Shown: one piece after another, positions 1 to 8,286 of the stretch | Numbering within the stretch: the stretch's first letter is position 1 | Layout: each line of letters starts with the position of its first letter | Assembly (NCBI GenBank): GCA_965208385.1 | Contig: CBDBOO010000021.1 | Span: forward strand, 39,756-103,755 | DNA from: Endozoicomonas sp965208385 | GTDB lineage: Bacteria; Pseudomonadota; Gammaproteobacteria; Pseudomonadales; Endozoicomonadaceae | Reading direction: 5' to 3' | Length of the DNA: 64,000 bases | The notes under the pieces: generated by a model | Databases searched by the model: none | What the model saw: the letters and a program-made list of their open reading frames with translations, nothing else | Told to the model about the DNA's origin: nothing | Position numbers and translations under genes: made by a program

Positions 1-150
1 GAAAAAGGGCAGCGACGTTCAGGTCAACGACTGAAATCAGCCGAAGGTTATCAAAAAGCAAGAGGTGGTCAGTGGGACAATCGATCATCAGAAACACGGA
101 AAAAGACCAATAGCCGGTTTGCCCGTAACAAATCTTCTCGTCAGAAATAG
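1..150 (+). CDS. C-terminal tail of an unidentified protein (partial)
   Basis: The first 150 bases read openly in frame 1 for 49 codons and stop at TAG (148-150). The encoded tail is very basic and polar, rich in Arg, Lys, Gln, Ser and Gly, and looks disordered. Such tails are common on RNA-binding enzymes, for example DEAD-box helicases and rRNA pseudouridine synthases of the RsuA/RluB type. There is no domain in the visible part to decide between these, so the function is left open. The start lies outside the window. Confidence 0.6.
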   Translation, partial: EKGQRRSGQRLKSAEGYQKARGGQWDNRSSETRKKTNSRFARNKSSRQK

Positions 151-232
151 TGCATGATTTTAAACAGTTTGATGCATTCAGACACTGAATCAGAAAACGT
201 GTTGAATTCAGGTATTGGACGTCGATTCATGA

Positions 233-280
233 CCTTCGGATTATAATTCGAATTTATTGAATCCAATGATAATCCGAAGG
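233..280. repeat. 12-bp perfect inverted repeat (stem-loop)
   Basis: CCTTCGGATTAT at 233-244 is exactly complementary to ATAATCCGAAGG at 269-280, around a 24-base AT-rich loop. No T-run follows on either strand, so it is not a simple intrinsic terminator. It lies 83 bases downstream of the partial gene and could be an RNA-processing or REP-like element, or a protein-binding site. I found no second copy in the window. Confidence 0.7.
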
Positions 281-333
281 CGTAAGAAGATATGTTGGCT
301 TACAAAAGGTGACTTCTTTTGCATGTTATTATT

Positions 334-366
334 AAGGATGGTTCTCCCCTGGGCTATCCTTTTTTT
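334..366 (+). terminator. Rho-independent terminator split by the ISL3 insertion
   Basis: AAGGAT (334-339) pairs with ATCCTT (356-361), with weaker inner pairs, and is followed by a T-tract. The tract is cut by the ISL3 element that starts at 367; eight bases of it, CTTTTTTT, are duplicated on the other side at 1712-1719. It probably ended the transcript of the partial gene upstream. Confidence 0.6.
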
Positions 367-1711
367 GGCTCTTCGCCGTTTCATATGGATTTAAGAATAT
401 CTGCCACAGGGCTGGCAATCATAAATATCATCATCAAAAACGTGTCTGTATTTCGATAACCTCTGGCGCGACTTCTTGCCGCTTGAAACAGGCTGTTTAG
501 CCCCTCCATACGAGCATTGGTATAGGTTGACGTCCAGCGTTGTAATATCCGATCTGCGTGACTTTCTACTGTGCTGAGTGCTTTGCGAATAGGCTCTAGA
601 ATATCGCAGTCGCCCAGTGCTTCTTTCGCATACTTTATAAAGTGAGTCAGTCTCCATCGTGCTGCTCTTGGTGTTTCTGCCTTTCTGATCCAGCGGAGTT
701 TCTCTTTGATCTTCCAGGCGATACCAGTCTTCAAGTCGCTCGCCTCAAGCTCCACAAGAGCTTCAATCTGCTTTTTAGTGAGAGGGCCATCTGCTTTCTT
801 CAACACTGCCCAGCGTAGGCTTTTAGGATGGTCTTTCAACTTCCGCTCAGCTTTACGAACATCGTCCACAGCCTTAGTGAATAGCTGAACAACGTGAAAC
901 CAGTCAACGGTTACATTGGCCTCTGGGAACTCTTCTTTCGTCGCTGACAGAAACGCTGGAGACATGTCACAGACCACTTCCATCACATTGCTTGCCTGCC
1001 CGCCATGCTCTTCGAGGAAGGTTCTGAAATTCTTAACGGTTTCCTTACCTTTGCCGGGTGTTGCGAACACTACCGGTTTGTCATTCCGGTTCATGTCGAT
1101 GAACACTGTGACGTAGTTGTGACCGCGTTTTGAAGCTGTTTCATCCAGCCCAATAGCACTCAATTCTGATAGATCCATTACCATAAGAGATTGTTTGACA
1201 TAATGTTTAATCACTCGCCATATGCGTTTGTCATTCACGCCAACATGCTTGGCACAGGCTTTCACCGGCATCTCTCTCACCAGCGTTAGCAGTGCCTGCT
1301 CAAACAGTAGAGTGAACTTACTATTCTCTCTTGCCCAGGGAACATTTACACGATGAATGCCGTGTTCCTCACAGCGCGTACGGGGGACTTTTGCTTTAAT
1401 ATAGCAATGGTGCTGAAAGAAGTTCAGGTGCTGCCAGGTAAGCACTTTAAAGTCATGAGCCTGAGAAGCTTTACCGCACTTGGGGCATGGATAGAGACTA
1501 CCGCGTTCAGCACCTACATTGAGTACCAACTCATTGGGTTTCTTTGTTGTATCGAGATGCTGATCAACTATTTTCCAAGGTGCCTGCAAGCCGAGGCCGA
1601 GCATAAATATCTGATTACCATCCATGGATGACTACTTAAACCTGTGAGCTTCCGGGTCGGGGATTATCGGTCATATATCAGCACAAAATCCATAGCAAAC
1701 AGCGAGGAGCC
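367..1711 (-). mobile_element. Complete ISL3-family insertion sequence with 8-bp target duplication
   Basis: The element is 1345 bp. Its terminal inverted repeats are 367-392 and 1686-1711, about 22 of 26 bases matching, with outer sequence GGCTC-TCGC-GTTT. It is bounded by the direct repeat CTTTTTTT (359-366 and 1712-1719), the 8-bp duplication expected of the ISL3 family. One intact transposase gene on the minus strand nearly fills it; the left repeat overlaps the last codons of that gene. Confidence 0.92.
381..1625 (-). CDS. ISL3 family transposase
   Basis: This 414-aa DDE transposase moves the surrounding ISL3 element. Near the N-terminus is a zinc-binding stretch (CPKCGKA, with further Cys and His residues), then a helix-turn-helix region around VGVNDKRIWRVIKHY. 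The DDE catalytic residues fit GLDETA, then CDMSPAF, then the C-terminal Glu in NARMEGLNSLF, followed by the family-typical RARGYRN. The length is normal for the family and there is no internal stop, so it is probably active. It is unrelated at the detailed level to the decayed ISL3 transposase at 7536-8160, which is a different member of the same family. Confidence 0.95.
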   Translation of the reverse strand: MDGNQIFMLGLGLQAPWKIVDQHLDTTKKPNELVLNVGAERGSLYPCPKCGKASQAHDFKVLTWQHLNFFQHHCYIKAKVPRTRCEEHGIHRVNVPWARENSKFTLLFEQALLTLVREMPVKACAKHVGVNDKRIWRVIKHYVKQSLMVMDLSELSAIGLDETASKRGHNYVTVFIDMNRNDKPVVFATPGKGKETVKNFRTFLEEHGGQASNVMEVVCDMSPAFLSATKEEFPEANVTVDWFHVVQLFTKAVDDVRKAERKLKDHPKSLRWAVLKKADGPLTKKQIEALVELEASDLKTGIAWKIKEKLRWIRKAETPRAARWRLTHFIKYAKEALGDCDILEPIRKALSTVESHADRILQRWTSTYTNARMEGLNSLFQAARSRARGYRNTDTFLMMIFMIASPVADILKSI

Positions 1712-1731
1712 CTTTTTTTTATCTGATATTA

Positions 1732-2637
1732 TTAACGACAGCTCCCTAACCAGGCTGCACCCATTACACCACTGGAGTCGCCCAGCTCAGCAGGTAAAAT
1801 GAGAGGCAGTTGTGTGTCTTTAAAAACAAAAGCATCAAGTGCATGGGGTAACCGGTCATAAATGAAGCCGGCTTTTGACAGTCCCCCGCCCAGAATAATC
1901 ACATCAGGATCAAAGGTCATAACCAGCGTGGAAACGGCAGAAGCCAGTAACTCTATGTAAAGATTAATGGTTTCTGTCATGGCACTGTTACCTGAATCAT
2001 ACTGCTCAACAATGGTTTCTGCTGTCAATAACTCAGAAGACAGTCGTTTATGAATCCATGAAAGCCCGGGTCCTGAAATATAGCGATCAATACACCCAGT
2101 CAGACCGCAGCCGCATGCAACTATAGGAAGGGCGTATTTCTGCTGGAGTACTGCCGATAGTGGAATGTGTCCCCATTCTCCGGAATGACGGTTCTTGCTG
2201 CTGTATATTGTTTTGTTCATGCACAGGCTGCCACCAATACCTGTGCCCAGAATGGCACCAAAAACCACCGAATGATCTTTTCCTGCACCCATGGTTGCTT
2301 CGGCCAGGGCAAAGCAATTTGCATCATTTTCAACGACAACAGGCCTGTTAATAAGTGATGCCAGATCGAGTGCCAGATTTTTACCATATATAGTCGAAAT
2401 ATTTGAAGAAATAAGAACACTGTCGTCCTGCGCCAGAACCCCCGGAATGCCAAGACCAACGGTTCCCTTTGAATCAGTGATTTGGTCGGCTGTTGCAATG
2501 AGTTGACCAAGAGCCTGCAACAAATCAGGGTAATTCGTTAACGGTGTGGGTATGCGTTCGTTGTAAAGACGATGAAAATCTTTATTGAATGCGGCCAGTT
2601 CAATTTTTGTCCCGCCAATATCAAGGCCATAATGCAT
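1732..2637 (-). CDS. nagK: ROK-family sugar kinase, probably N-acetyl-D-glucosamine kinase
   Basis: A 301-aa cytoplasmic ROK kinase that should phosphorylate a free hexose with ATP. It opens with the phosphate-binding motif DIGGTKIELAAF, has the END-ANCFALAE active-site segment with the catalytic Asp, ILGTGIGGS, and the zinc-binding set GEWGH ... CGCGLTGCIDRYISG. The overall pattern resembles Escherichia coli NagK more than fructokinase Mak, so GlcNAc recycling from chitin or peptidoglycan is the likely role; the exact sugar cannot be fixed from sequence. Start ATG at 2637 has AGGAT about nine bases upstream. It stands alone, between the ISL3 element (its stop is 12 bases from the target duplication) and the nested IS composite. 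Confidence 0.82.
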   Translation of the reverse strand: MHYGLDIGGTKIELAAFNKDFHRLYNERIPTPLTNYPDLLQALGQLIATADQITDSKGTVGLGIPGVLAQDDSVLISSNISTIYGKNLALDLASLINRPVVVENDANCFALAEATMGAGKDHSVVFGAILGTGIGGSLCMNKTIYSSKNRHSGEWGHIPLSAVLQQKYALPIVACGCGLTGCIDRYISGPGLSWIHKRLSSELLTAETIVEQYDSGNSAMTETINLYIELLASAVSTLVMTFDPDVIILGGGLSKAGFIYDRLPHALDAFVFKDTQLPLILPAELGDSSGVMGAAWLGSCR

Positions 2638-3266
2638 CTGATTTTATCCTGAGAAGGAGCGATGAGAAGTGTGATCCATAGAATATTCCCTATTCGTCTT
2701 TAAAGCTCAAGAGGCAGAATTGGGTTATTTTCCTGAAGCGCAATATTGAAACCGTCATTCACCACCTACTTTGATATTTCCCCTACCCCTGCAGCGCAAG
2801 GGTTTTGAAATTTGACCACCTTATTGTAAGCATAAACGTACTTCTCCTGATAACGAGTACCCAATCAACCTTTCATGGATATCCATTCATGAAAAACACA
2901 AACAAGAAAAAACCTCACCTTCAGCAGCCGGAGATGACAGGGACAAGCCTCCGTGCATTGATCTTGCTGCTCTCACACTCCCTCTTGAGTCAGGAATAAA
3001 TTGATTGGTACGTTGACCCTAATATAAAGATAATTGTCGCCTGATTCTCCGAGATGCCAATCACGTGCTTCTCCGTTCCGTTGATCGTCTGCACATAAAT
3101 GCCATCAAAGCAGCAGAAAATCCATCTGCCCGTTGGGTTCTGGGCTGGCTTTTTCTTCATGTCCGGGAACGTTCGGCTCTGCTTCTTCAACTCATAACGG
3201 ATTCGATGTTGGATAGCAGCATAGACCATCAGGCAAAGTGTCATCACCATTAACAATGCCTCAATG

Positions 3267-4658
3267 GGGTGTGTGATTTAAACAATGTCAAGAAAAACGA
3301 CTGCACTAGTATGGTCGTATAGGCTTTTTGGCGTTGAGAAATATGTACAGCTCAGTCCTTTCATCCAACGATGAAATCACAGAAATCGTTATCAAAATCC
3401 CGCACAATCGCTCAATGGTGGATTTCGAAAATCATTTGCAAGATGCCTTAAATGAAGCGGGACAACTGGGAACAAAAAAGCAACTTGAGTGGCTTGATAC
3501 TGACGGTTCTCCCATTACGCTTGGCAATGTTCGGTTGACCAGTAAAAGTAAAAAAGAATTGAAGGTTTATGAAACTCCATGGGGAGCGGTTAGGGTCAAT
3601 CGTTTTATCTATCAAAGTCGTGAAGGCGGTGCTATTTATTGTCCCCTTGATCAATCTGCACGAATTGTTGTTAATTCAACCCCGCGACATGCCTGCATGG
3701 TCAGCTGGAAGTTTGCCCACATGCCTTCCACTGAAGTAGAGCAAGATTTTCTAAGAAACCACGGACGTAAATCCATCGAAGAACCGCTAAAGACCTGGCA
3801 GAAGTTGTTGCCAGTATTGCTCAGGCCAAAGAAGAATCCTGGACTTATGAATTACCGGATTTACCCGAGCCAGTAGCCACAGTTAGCTTGGGGCTGGATG
3901 GTGCAAACTTGCTTTATAAAGAGGGCTACAGAATTGCAATGTGCGGAACTATTGCGCTTTATGATGAAGAAGGAAATCGAATGCACACGGTGTACGCTGC
4001 CGCTGCCCCCGAATACGGAAAAGAAACTTTTATAAGGCGGTTCTCTTCTGACATTGAGAAAATGAAGTCTCGTTTTCCTGATGCCACTTACGTTGGAGTT
4101 GCTGATGGGGCGCCAGATAATTGGACGTTTCTTGAGCCTGTTACATCGATTCAAATTCTGGATTTTTATCACGTTAGCGAATATGTGGCAGAAGCGGCAG
4201 AAGCTATATATCCGGGTAAAAAAATGCAGAATGAACGCAAAGCCTGGTTAAGATCAACACTGCACGAATTAAAAAACACCCCTGGTAAGGCAAAACGTTT
4301 ATGGTTGGAATTAAAGAAAGCAGCTCCCGGGAATAAACGTCTTGTTTCTAAAGAAAAACTGGATAAAGCCAGAACTTATTTCAAAAATCACTGGCACCAA
4401 ATGATTTATCCAGAAGCGTTGGAAAACAAGTTACCAATTGGTTCTGGTGTAACAGAAGCTGCTTGCAAAACGCTGGTTAAGCAGCGCATGTGTAAGTCAG
4501 GCATGCGATGGAAGGAACAAGGGGCGTCAATGCTATTAACATTACGAGCTCTGGCGAAGTCAACGGGTTATTGGGATGCTTTCTGGTCGAAGATAGATCG
4601 CTACGGGTTTCCAGTGGCTCACAACCTGCATGCCTGACATTATTCAAGCCACACACCC
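3267..4658 (+). mobile_element. ISKra4-family insertion sequence, copy 1 (frameshifted)
   Basis: The element is 1392 bp and starts GGGTGTGTG. Its inverted repeats (about 24 bp) end in AATGTCA on the inner side. It is flanked by the 8-bp duplication CCTCAATG (3259-3266 and 4659-4666), which occurs once at the matching site of the intact IS1634 copy (near 58240). It is one base shorter than copy 2 (5717-7109), which explains its broken transposase gene. Confidence 0.93.
3328..4637 (+). pseudogene. ISKra4-family transposase, single-base frameshift
   Basis: Two frames, 3328-3876 and about 3777-4637, together encode the same protein as the intact 436-aa gene at 5738-7048. Copy 2 reads ACGTAAAATCC, whereas this copy reads ACGTAAATCC near 3768-3775: one A is missing. 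Otherwise the two copies are almost identical, with one or two changes near the C-terminus. The first frame would give a 182-aa truncated product that keeps the N-terminal domain but lacks the catalytic core. Confidence 0.93.
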
Positions 4659-4666
4659 CCTCAATG
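4659..4666. repeat. Target site duplication of ISKra4 copy 1 (right half)
   Basis: CCTCAATG repeats 3259-3266 exactly. The uninterrupted IS1634 sequence has this octamer only once, which proves insertion rather than chance. Confidence 0.93.
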
Positions 4667-5716
4667 CGTTCCGGTTTCTTCAGATAGAGGGAAGACACCA
4701 GAAAGTCCGGACTTTTTAGAAAGCGAAAGCCTCGTTCAACCTGTTGCTGTGATTTGTACGTCCTCAGTAGTTCAGCGCTGTCCAGTCGAGTAGTATTAAT
4801 GTCGTTGGTAGCCAGCACAAAACAACCCAGTGATGCTTCGGCATTCTGCCGGGTTTGCACAGCGATCGAGCAACAACTTGTTACGTAATATTCCAGGTGG
4901 TCGGGTTCCGCTCCATTAACAGGTCGTCCTTTGCTCTTGTAGCAGGGCTTGGCGATAACCTGAGCCTCAGCCTGACAAAGTTCAGACTGCTTCTGCCATT
5001 GCCTAAAGGCTTCCATGGCCTCCCCTTCGCACTGGAACGCTTTTTTGCTCAACTTTTCCAGTCTCTCGCACTCTTTCAGAGACTTTTTCTGCATACGCCT
5101 TGTCAGCGTCTTCTGTTCGGTTTCCTGGCGTTGCTGGTTGCGAAACAAAACCCAGCGTTGCTCTACGTTCGCATAATTAGACGACACTTCTGTAGCTTCG
5201 TAATGGTCAAACCCCTCCACTGCTTTCATGGTTCGTGAAGGCGCACTCCTTACCAGCTCTTTGGCGGCACCAATATTGAGAGGAACTCTGGAAATAAACA
5301 GCTGATCCTGCTGGTCAAGTTCCTGGATTGTCCCTGCCACATACAATGCTGCATCGCCAATAAAATAGCGGGCTTCCAGTGCGGCTTTGAAACTCTTCAA
5401 GTGCTTGGAAACCACCTGTTGAAACTGGTCTTATCAGTCACATTGCCACTGGTTGCTTTCATAAACAACGGGATGCCTGCCCGGTTTTCAGTCAACAGAA
5501 GCAATATGGCCTGGTTCAAATCCGGGCGGTGATCCCGGCTGTAACCTTTGCAAAGCCTGATGCAGTTGAGGTCTTCATCGCTCAGATCGCTATCGCTATT
5601 ATAACGACCATCGACGTGGAAGCCGGTGCCATCAAGGTTCAGCGCGTCGCAAGGCAATTTGAGATGAGTTGCAACCTTGATAGCCAGCTCAAAATAGACT
5701 TTACTGTCATCCAGAT

Positions 5717-7109
5717 GGGTGTGTGGCTTGAATAATGTCAGGCATGCAGGTTGTGAGCCACTGGAAACCTGTAGCGATCCATCTTCGACCAGAAAGCATC
5801 CCAATAACCCGTTGACTTCGCCAGAGCTCGTAATGTTAATAGCATTGACGCCCCTTGTTCCTTCCATCGCATGCCTGACTTACACATGCGCTGCTTAACC
5901 AGCGTTTTGCAAGCAGCTTCTGTTACACCAGAACCAATTGGTAACTTGTTTTCCAACGCTTCTGGATAAATCATTTGGTGCCAGTGATTTTTGAAATAAG
6001 TTCTGGCTTTATCCAGTTTTTCTTTAGAAACAAGACGTTTATTCCCGGGAGCTGCTTTCTTTAATTCCAACCATAAACGTTTTGCCTTACCAGGGGTGTT
6101 TTTTAATTCGTGCAGTGTTGATCTTAACCAGGCTTTGCGTTCATTCTGCATTTTTTTACCCGGATATATAGCTTCTGCCGCTTCTGCCACATATTCGCTA
6201 ACGTGATAAAAATCCAGAATTTGAATCGATGTAACAGGCTCAAGAAACGTCCAATTATCTGGCGCCCCATCAGCAACTCCAACGTAAGTGGCATCAGGAA
6301 AACGAGACTTCATTTTCTCAATGTCAGAAGAGAACCGCCTTATAAAAGTTTCTTTTCCGTATTCGGGGGCAGCGGCAGCGTACACCGTGTGCATTCGATT
6401 TCCTTCTTCATCATAAAGCGCAATGGTTCCGCACATTGCAATTCTGTAGCCCTCTTTATAAAGCAAGTTTGCACCATCCAGCCCCAAGCTAACTGTGGCT
6501 ACTGGCTCGGGTAAATCCGGTAATTCATAAGTCCAGGATTCTTCTTTGGCCTGAGCAATACTGGCAACAACTTCTGCCAGGTCTTTAGCGGTTCTTCGAT
6601 GGATTTTACGTCCGTGGTTTCTTAGAAAATCTTGCTCTACTTCAGTGGAAGGCATGTGGGCAAACTTCCAACTGACCATGCAGGCATGTCGCGGGGTTGA
6701 ATTAACAACAATTCGTGCAGATTGATCAAGGGGACAATAAATAGCACCGCCTTCACGACTTTGATAGATAAAACGATTGACCCTAACCGCTCCCCATGGA
6801 GTTTCATAAACCTTCAATTCTTTTTTACTTTTACTGGTCAACCGAACATTGCCAAGCGTAATGGGAGAACCGTCAGTATCAAGCCACTCAAGTTGCTTTT
6901 TTGTTCCCAGTTGTCCCGCTTCATTTAAGGCATCTTGCAAATGATTTTCGAAATCCACCATTGAGCGATTGTGCGGGATTTTGATAACGATTTCTGTGAT
7001 TTCATCGTTGGATGAAAGGACTGAGCTGTACATATTTCTCAACGCCAAAAAGCCTATACGACCATACTAGTGTAGTCGTTTTTCTTGACATTGTTTAAAT
7101 CACACACCC
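5717..7109 (-). mobile_element. ISKra4-family insertion sequence, copy 2 (intact)
   Basis: The element is 1393 bp with ends GGGTGTGTG / CACACACCC. It sits in opposite orientation to copy 1 within the same IS1634 element and is flanked by the 8-bp duplication ATCCAGAT (5709-5716 and 7110-7117). The matching unoccupied site is in the intact IS1634 copy near 57188. Its transposase gene is open. Confidence 0.94.
5738..7048 (-). CDS. ISKra4-family transposase (intact)
   Basis: A 436-aa DDE transposase. Recognisable elements are GLDGANLLYKEG (first Asp), GVADGAPDNWTF (second Asp) and the family-typical LPIGSGVTEAACKTL with the catalytic Glu, followed by GMRWKEQGASMLLTLRAL. The length is within the range of the family and there is no internal stop. 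The product could act in trans on copy 1, whose ends are intact. Confidence 0.93.
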   Translation of the reverse strand: MALRNMYSSVLSSNDEITEIVIKIPHNRSMVDFENHLQDALNEAGQLGTKKQLEWLDTDGSPITLGNVRLTSKSKKELKVYETPWGAVRVNRFIYQSREGGAIYCPLDQSARIVVNSTPRHACMVSWKFAHMPSTEVEQDFLRNHGRKIHRRTAKDLAEVVASIAQAKEESWTYELPDLPEPVATVSLGLDGANLLYKEGYRIAMCGTIALYDEEGNRMHTVYAAAAPEYGKETFIRRFSSDIEKMKSRFPDATYVGVADGAPDNWTFLEPVTSIQILDFYHVSEYVAEAAEAIYPGKKMQNERKAWLRSTLHELKNTPGKAKRLWLELKKAAPGNKRLVSKEKLDKARTYFKNHWHQMIYPEALENKLPIGSGVTEAACKTLVKQRMCKSGMRWKEQGASMLLTLRALAKSTGYWDAFWSKMDRYRFPVAHNLHA

Positions 7110-7335
7110 ATCCAGATCAAAGAGTTCATCCAGTGCTCTTCCCAGAATCTTGTCGTTTAAATGCTCTGGTTTAATCCCTTCCCTGATCAGTTTGTTGAGA
7201 GGTTTATTGGCAAAGAACTGGGGGAACATATGGAGAGATTGCCCCGTAAAGCCGAGGCCATTGAGGATCATGCCGACAATGGCTTCACCGTGGGAGACAT
7301 TCCATTCATCCGCTACCTTGGGTGCACGTCTGTCA

Positions 7336-7351
7336 GGCTCGTGCTGTTTTC
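7336..7351. repeat. 16-bp patch of ISL3 transposase sequence inside the IS1634 copy
   Basis: The intact IS1634 copy reads GTCTGTCAATGTGATC. Here 16 bases, GGCTCGTGCTGTTTTC, are inserted after GTCTGTCA. The same string occurs at 7883-7898 in the decayed ISL3 transposase, where it encodes part of LKTARAWA; with flanking bases the match is 19 bp. This points to template switching or gene conversion between neighbouring elements. Confidence 0.75.
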
Positions 7352-7535
7352 ATGTGATCGGCTATGCCCAGCTCTTATGCACATACCTGCCACCAGCCGA
7401 GGTGATCCATGTTCTGAATCTGAGTTGATATTGAATAGGACATAAGGCTGTTTCCTGATATTTGCTTTTTTGATAAATAGCAGAAATCAGGAAAATGCCA
7501 GGTTAGGTGGTGAATGTCGGTTGAAATGTTGGGCT

Positions 7536-8160
7536 CTACCTCAGATTTCTGGGTAAATCAGCGATTGACCCTCTTGGATAAAGATCAAGGCCACCACAAT
7601 GAAAGTAAATTGCAGTTTTGAACCTTTCTCTGTTTCTGTAGCCGTAGGCTCGACCCTTGAGTCGCTGTATCTTTCCATTCATGCCTTCTGCACGGCCATT
7701 GTCGGCTTTCAGAACTATTGCGTTAATAATTCCCCACAGGTGTTCTTTGATCATCTTGGCCACTTTACGAACAGGTTCAAGCCGACACCTCAGTGCCCAG
7801 CTCAGCCACCGTTTCCAGCCTTGATAGCCCAAGCTCGTGATGTGTAATTCCACAGTGTCATCGCCATCTCTTTGATGGCCCAGGCTCGTGCTGTTTTCAG
7901 CTTTGAATCACGCAACGGCTTCACTTTTCATCGCTCATATTTTCAGGATTTGTTAGCCAGTCAAACCGGGTACCTTTGAGTAAGTCTGACCCTGTAGATA
8001 TTCTTCTATGCGAACTTTATTGACCGCATTGCCTAAGTACTGGGCAACATGGAACTTGTCAAATGCTATTCGCTCCCTGGCTTCTGGCACATGCAATGTT
8101 TCCACATATCCATGGTAACGCATTCAATACCGGCTTTCTGGTCTGGCGTCAGGGTCTCAA
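7536..8160 (-). pseudogene. ISL3-family transposase remnant (second type)
   Basis: The minus-strand translation gives ISL3 pieces in the expected order across several frames. From 8160 downward these are GIECVTMDMW (catalytic Asp), then IAFDKFHVAQYLGNAVNKVR, then LKTARAWAIKEMAMTLW. The open piece at 7536-7853 follows, with RAEGMNGKIQRLKGRAYGYRN (catalytic Glu). The N-terminal third is missing and the frames are broken by small indels. A possible left end of the element, starting GGGCTCTACCTCAGATTT, is at about 7531. Confidence 0.85.
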
Positions 8161-8256
8161 ATAGCAGAAATCAGGAAACCACAGTGACGTCAGGTTTTCA
8201 ACGGCTAACCGTTTGGGATTGTCGTGTAATGTCTGCACGCTGGTTGAAATGTTGAA
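8159..8256. repeat. Degenerate extra piece of an IS1634 left end and its flank
   Basis: AAATAGCAGAAATCAGGAAA at 8159-8178 matches the 5' leader of the IS1634 element at 7476-7495 (and the intact copy at 56828-56847 on the other strand). GGTTGAAATGTTG at about 8242-8254 matches the sequence just outside that element at 7519-7531. The two blocks come in the same order in both places, with extra sequence between them here. The ISL3 remnant is therefore bracketed by related sequence, suggesting duplication or recombination. Confidence 0.55.
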
Positions 8257-8286
8257 TTATGGATCTGGAGACTTGAACAACTTCAG

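Larger units (their letters stand above)
2990..7443 (-). pseudogene. IS1634-family transposase gene, broken in three pieces
   Basis: The minus-strand coding pieces are 7118-7443 (N-terminus), 4667-5716 (middle) and 2990-3266 (C-terminus). They align end to end with the intact 546-aa transposase at 56873-58513. Besides the two nested elements, the copy has a one-base deletion near 5418-5420 (TTT to TT relative to the intact copy) and a 16-bp insertion at about 7336-7351. The initiation region also differs (GGACAT against GGAGGCAT). It cannot make a full transposase. Confidence 0.92.
2752..7520 (-). mobile_element. Decayed IS1634-family element carrying two nested ISKra4-family insertions
   Basis: The ends, CCGTCATTCACCACC at 2752 and its counterpart GGTGGTGAATGTCGG ending at 7520, match the ends of the intact copy at 56796-58751. 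TTGAAA flanks both ends (2746-2751, 7521-7526) as a 6-bp target duplication. Removing the two ISKra4-type elements (3267-4658 and 5717-7109) and one copy each of their 8-bp duplications leaves about 1968 bp, against 1956 bp for the intact copy. A 16-bp insertion and several small deletions account for the difference. Confidence 0.9.

Noticed and set aside
2805..2999. A 64-codon frame at the right end of the IS1634 copy
   Set aside because: The same frame is present in the intact element (58504-58698) as non-coding sequence between transposase and end.
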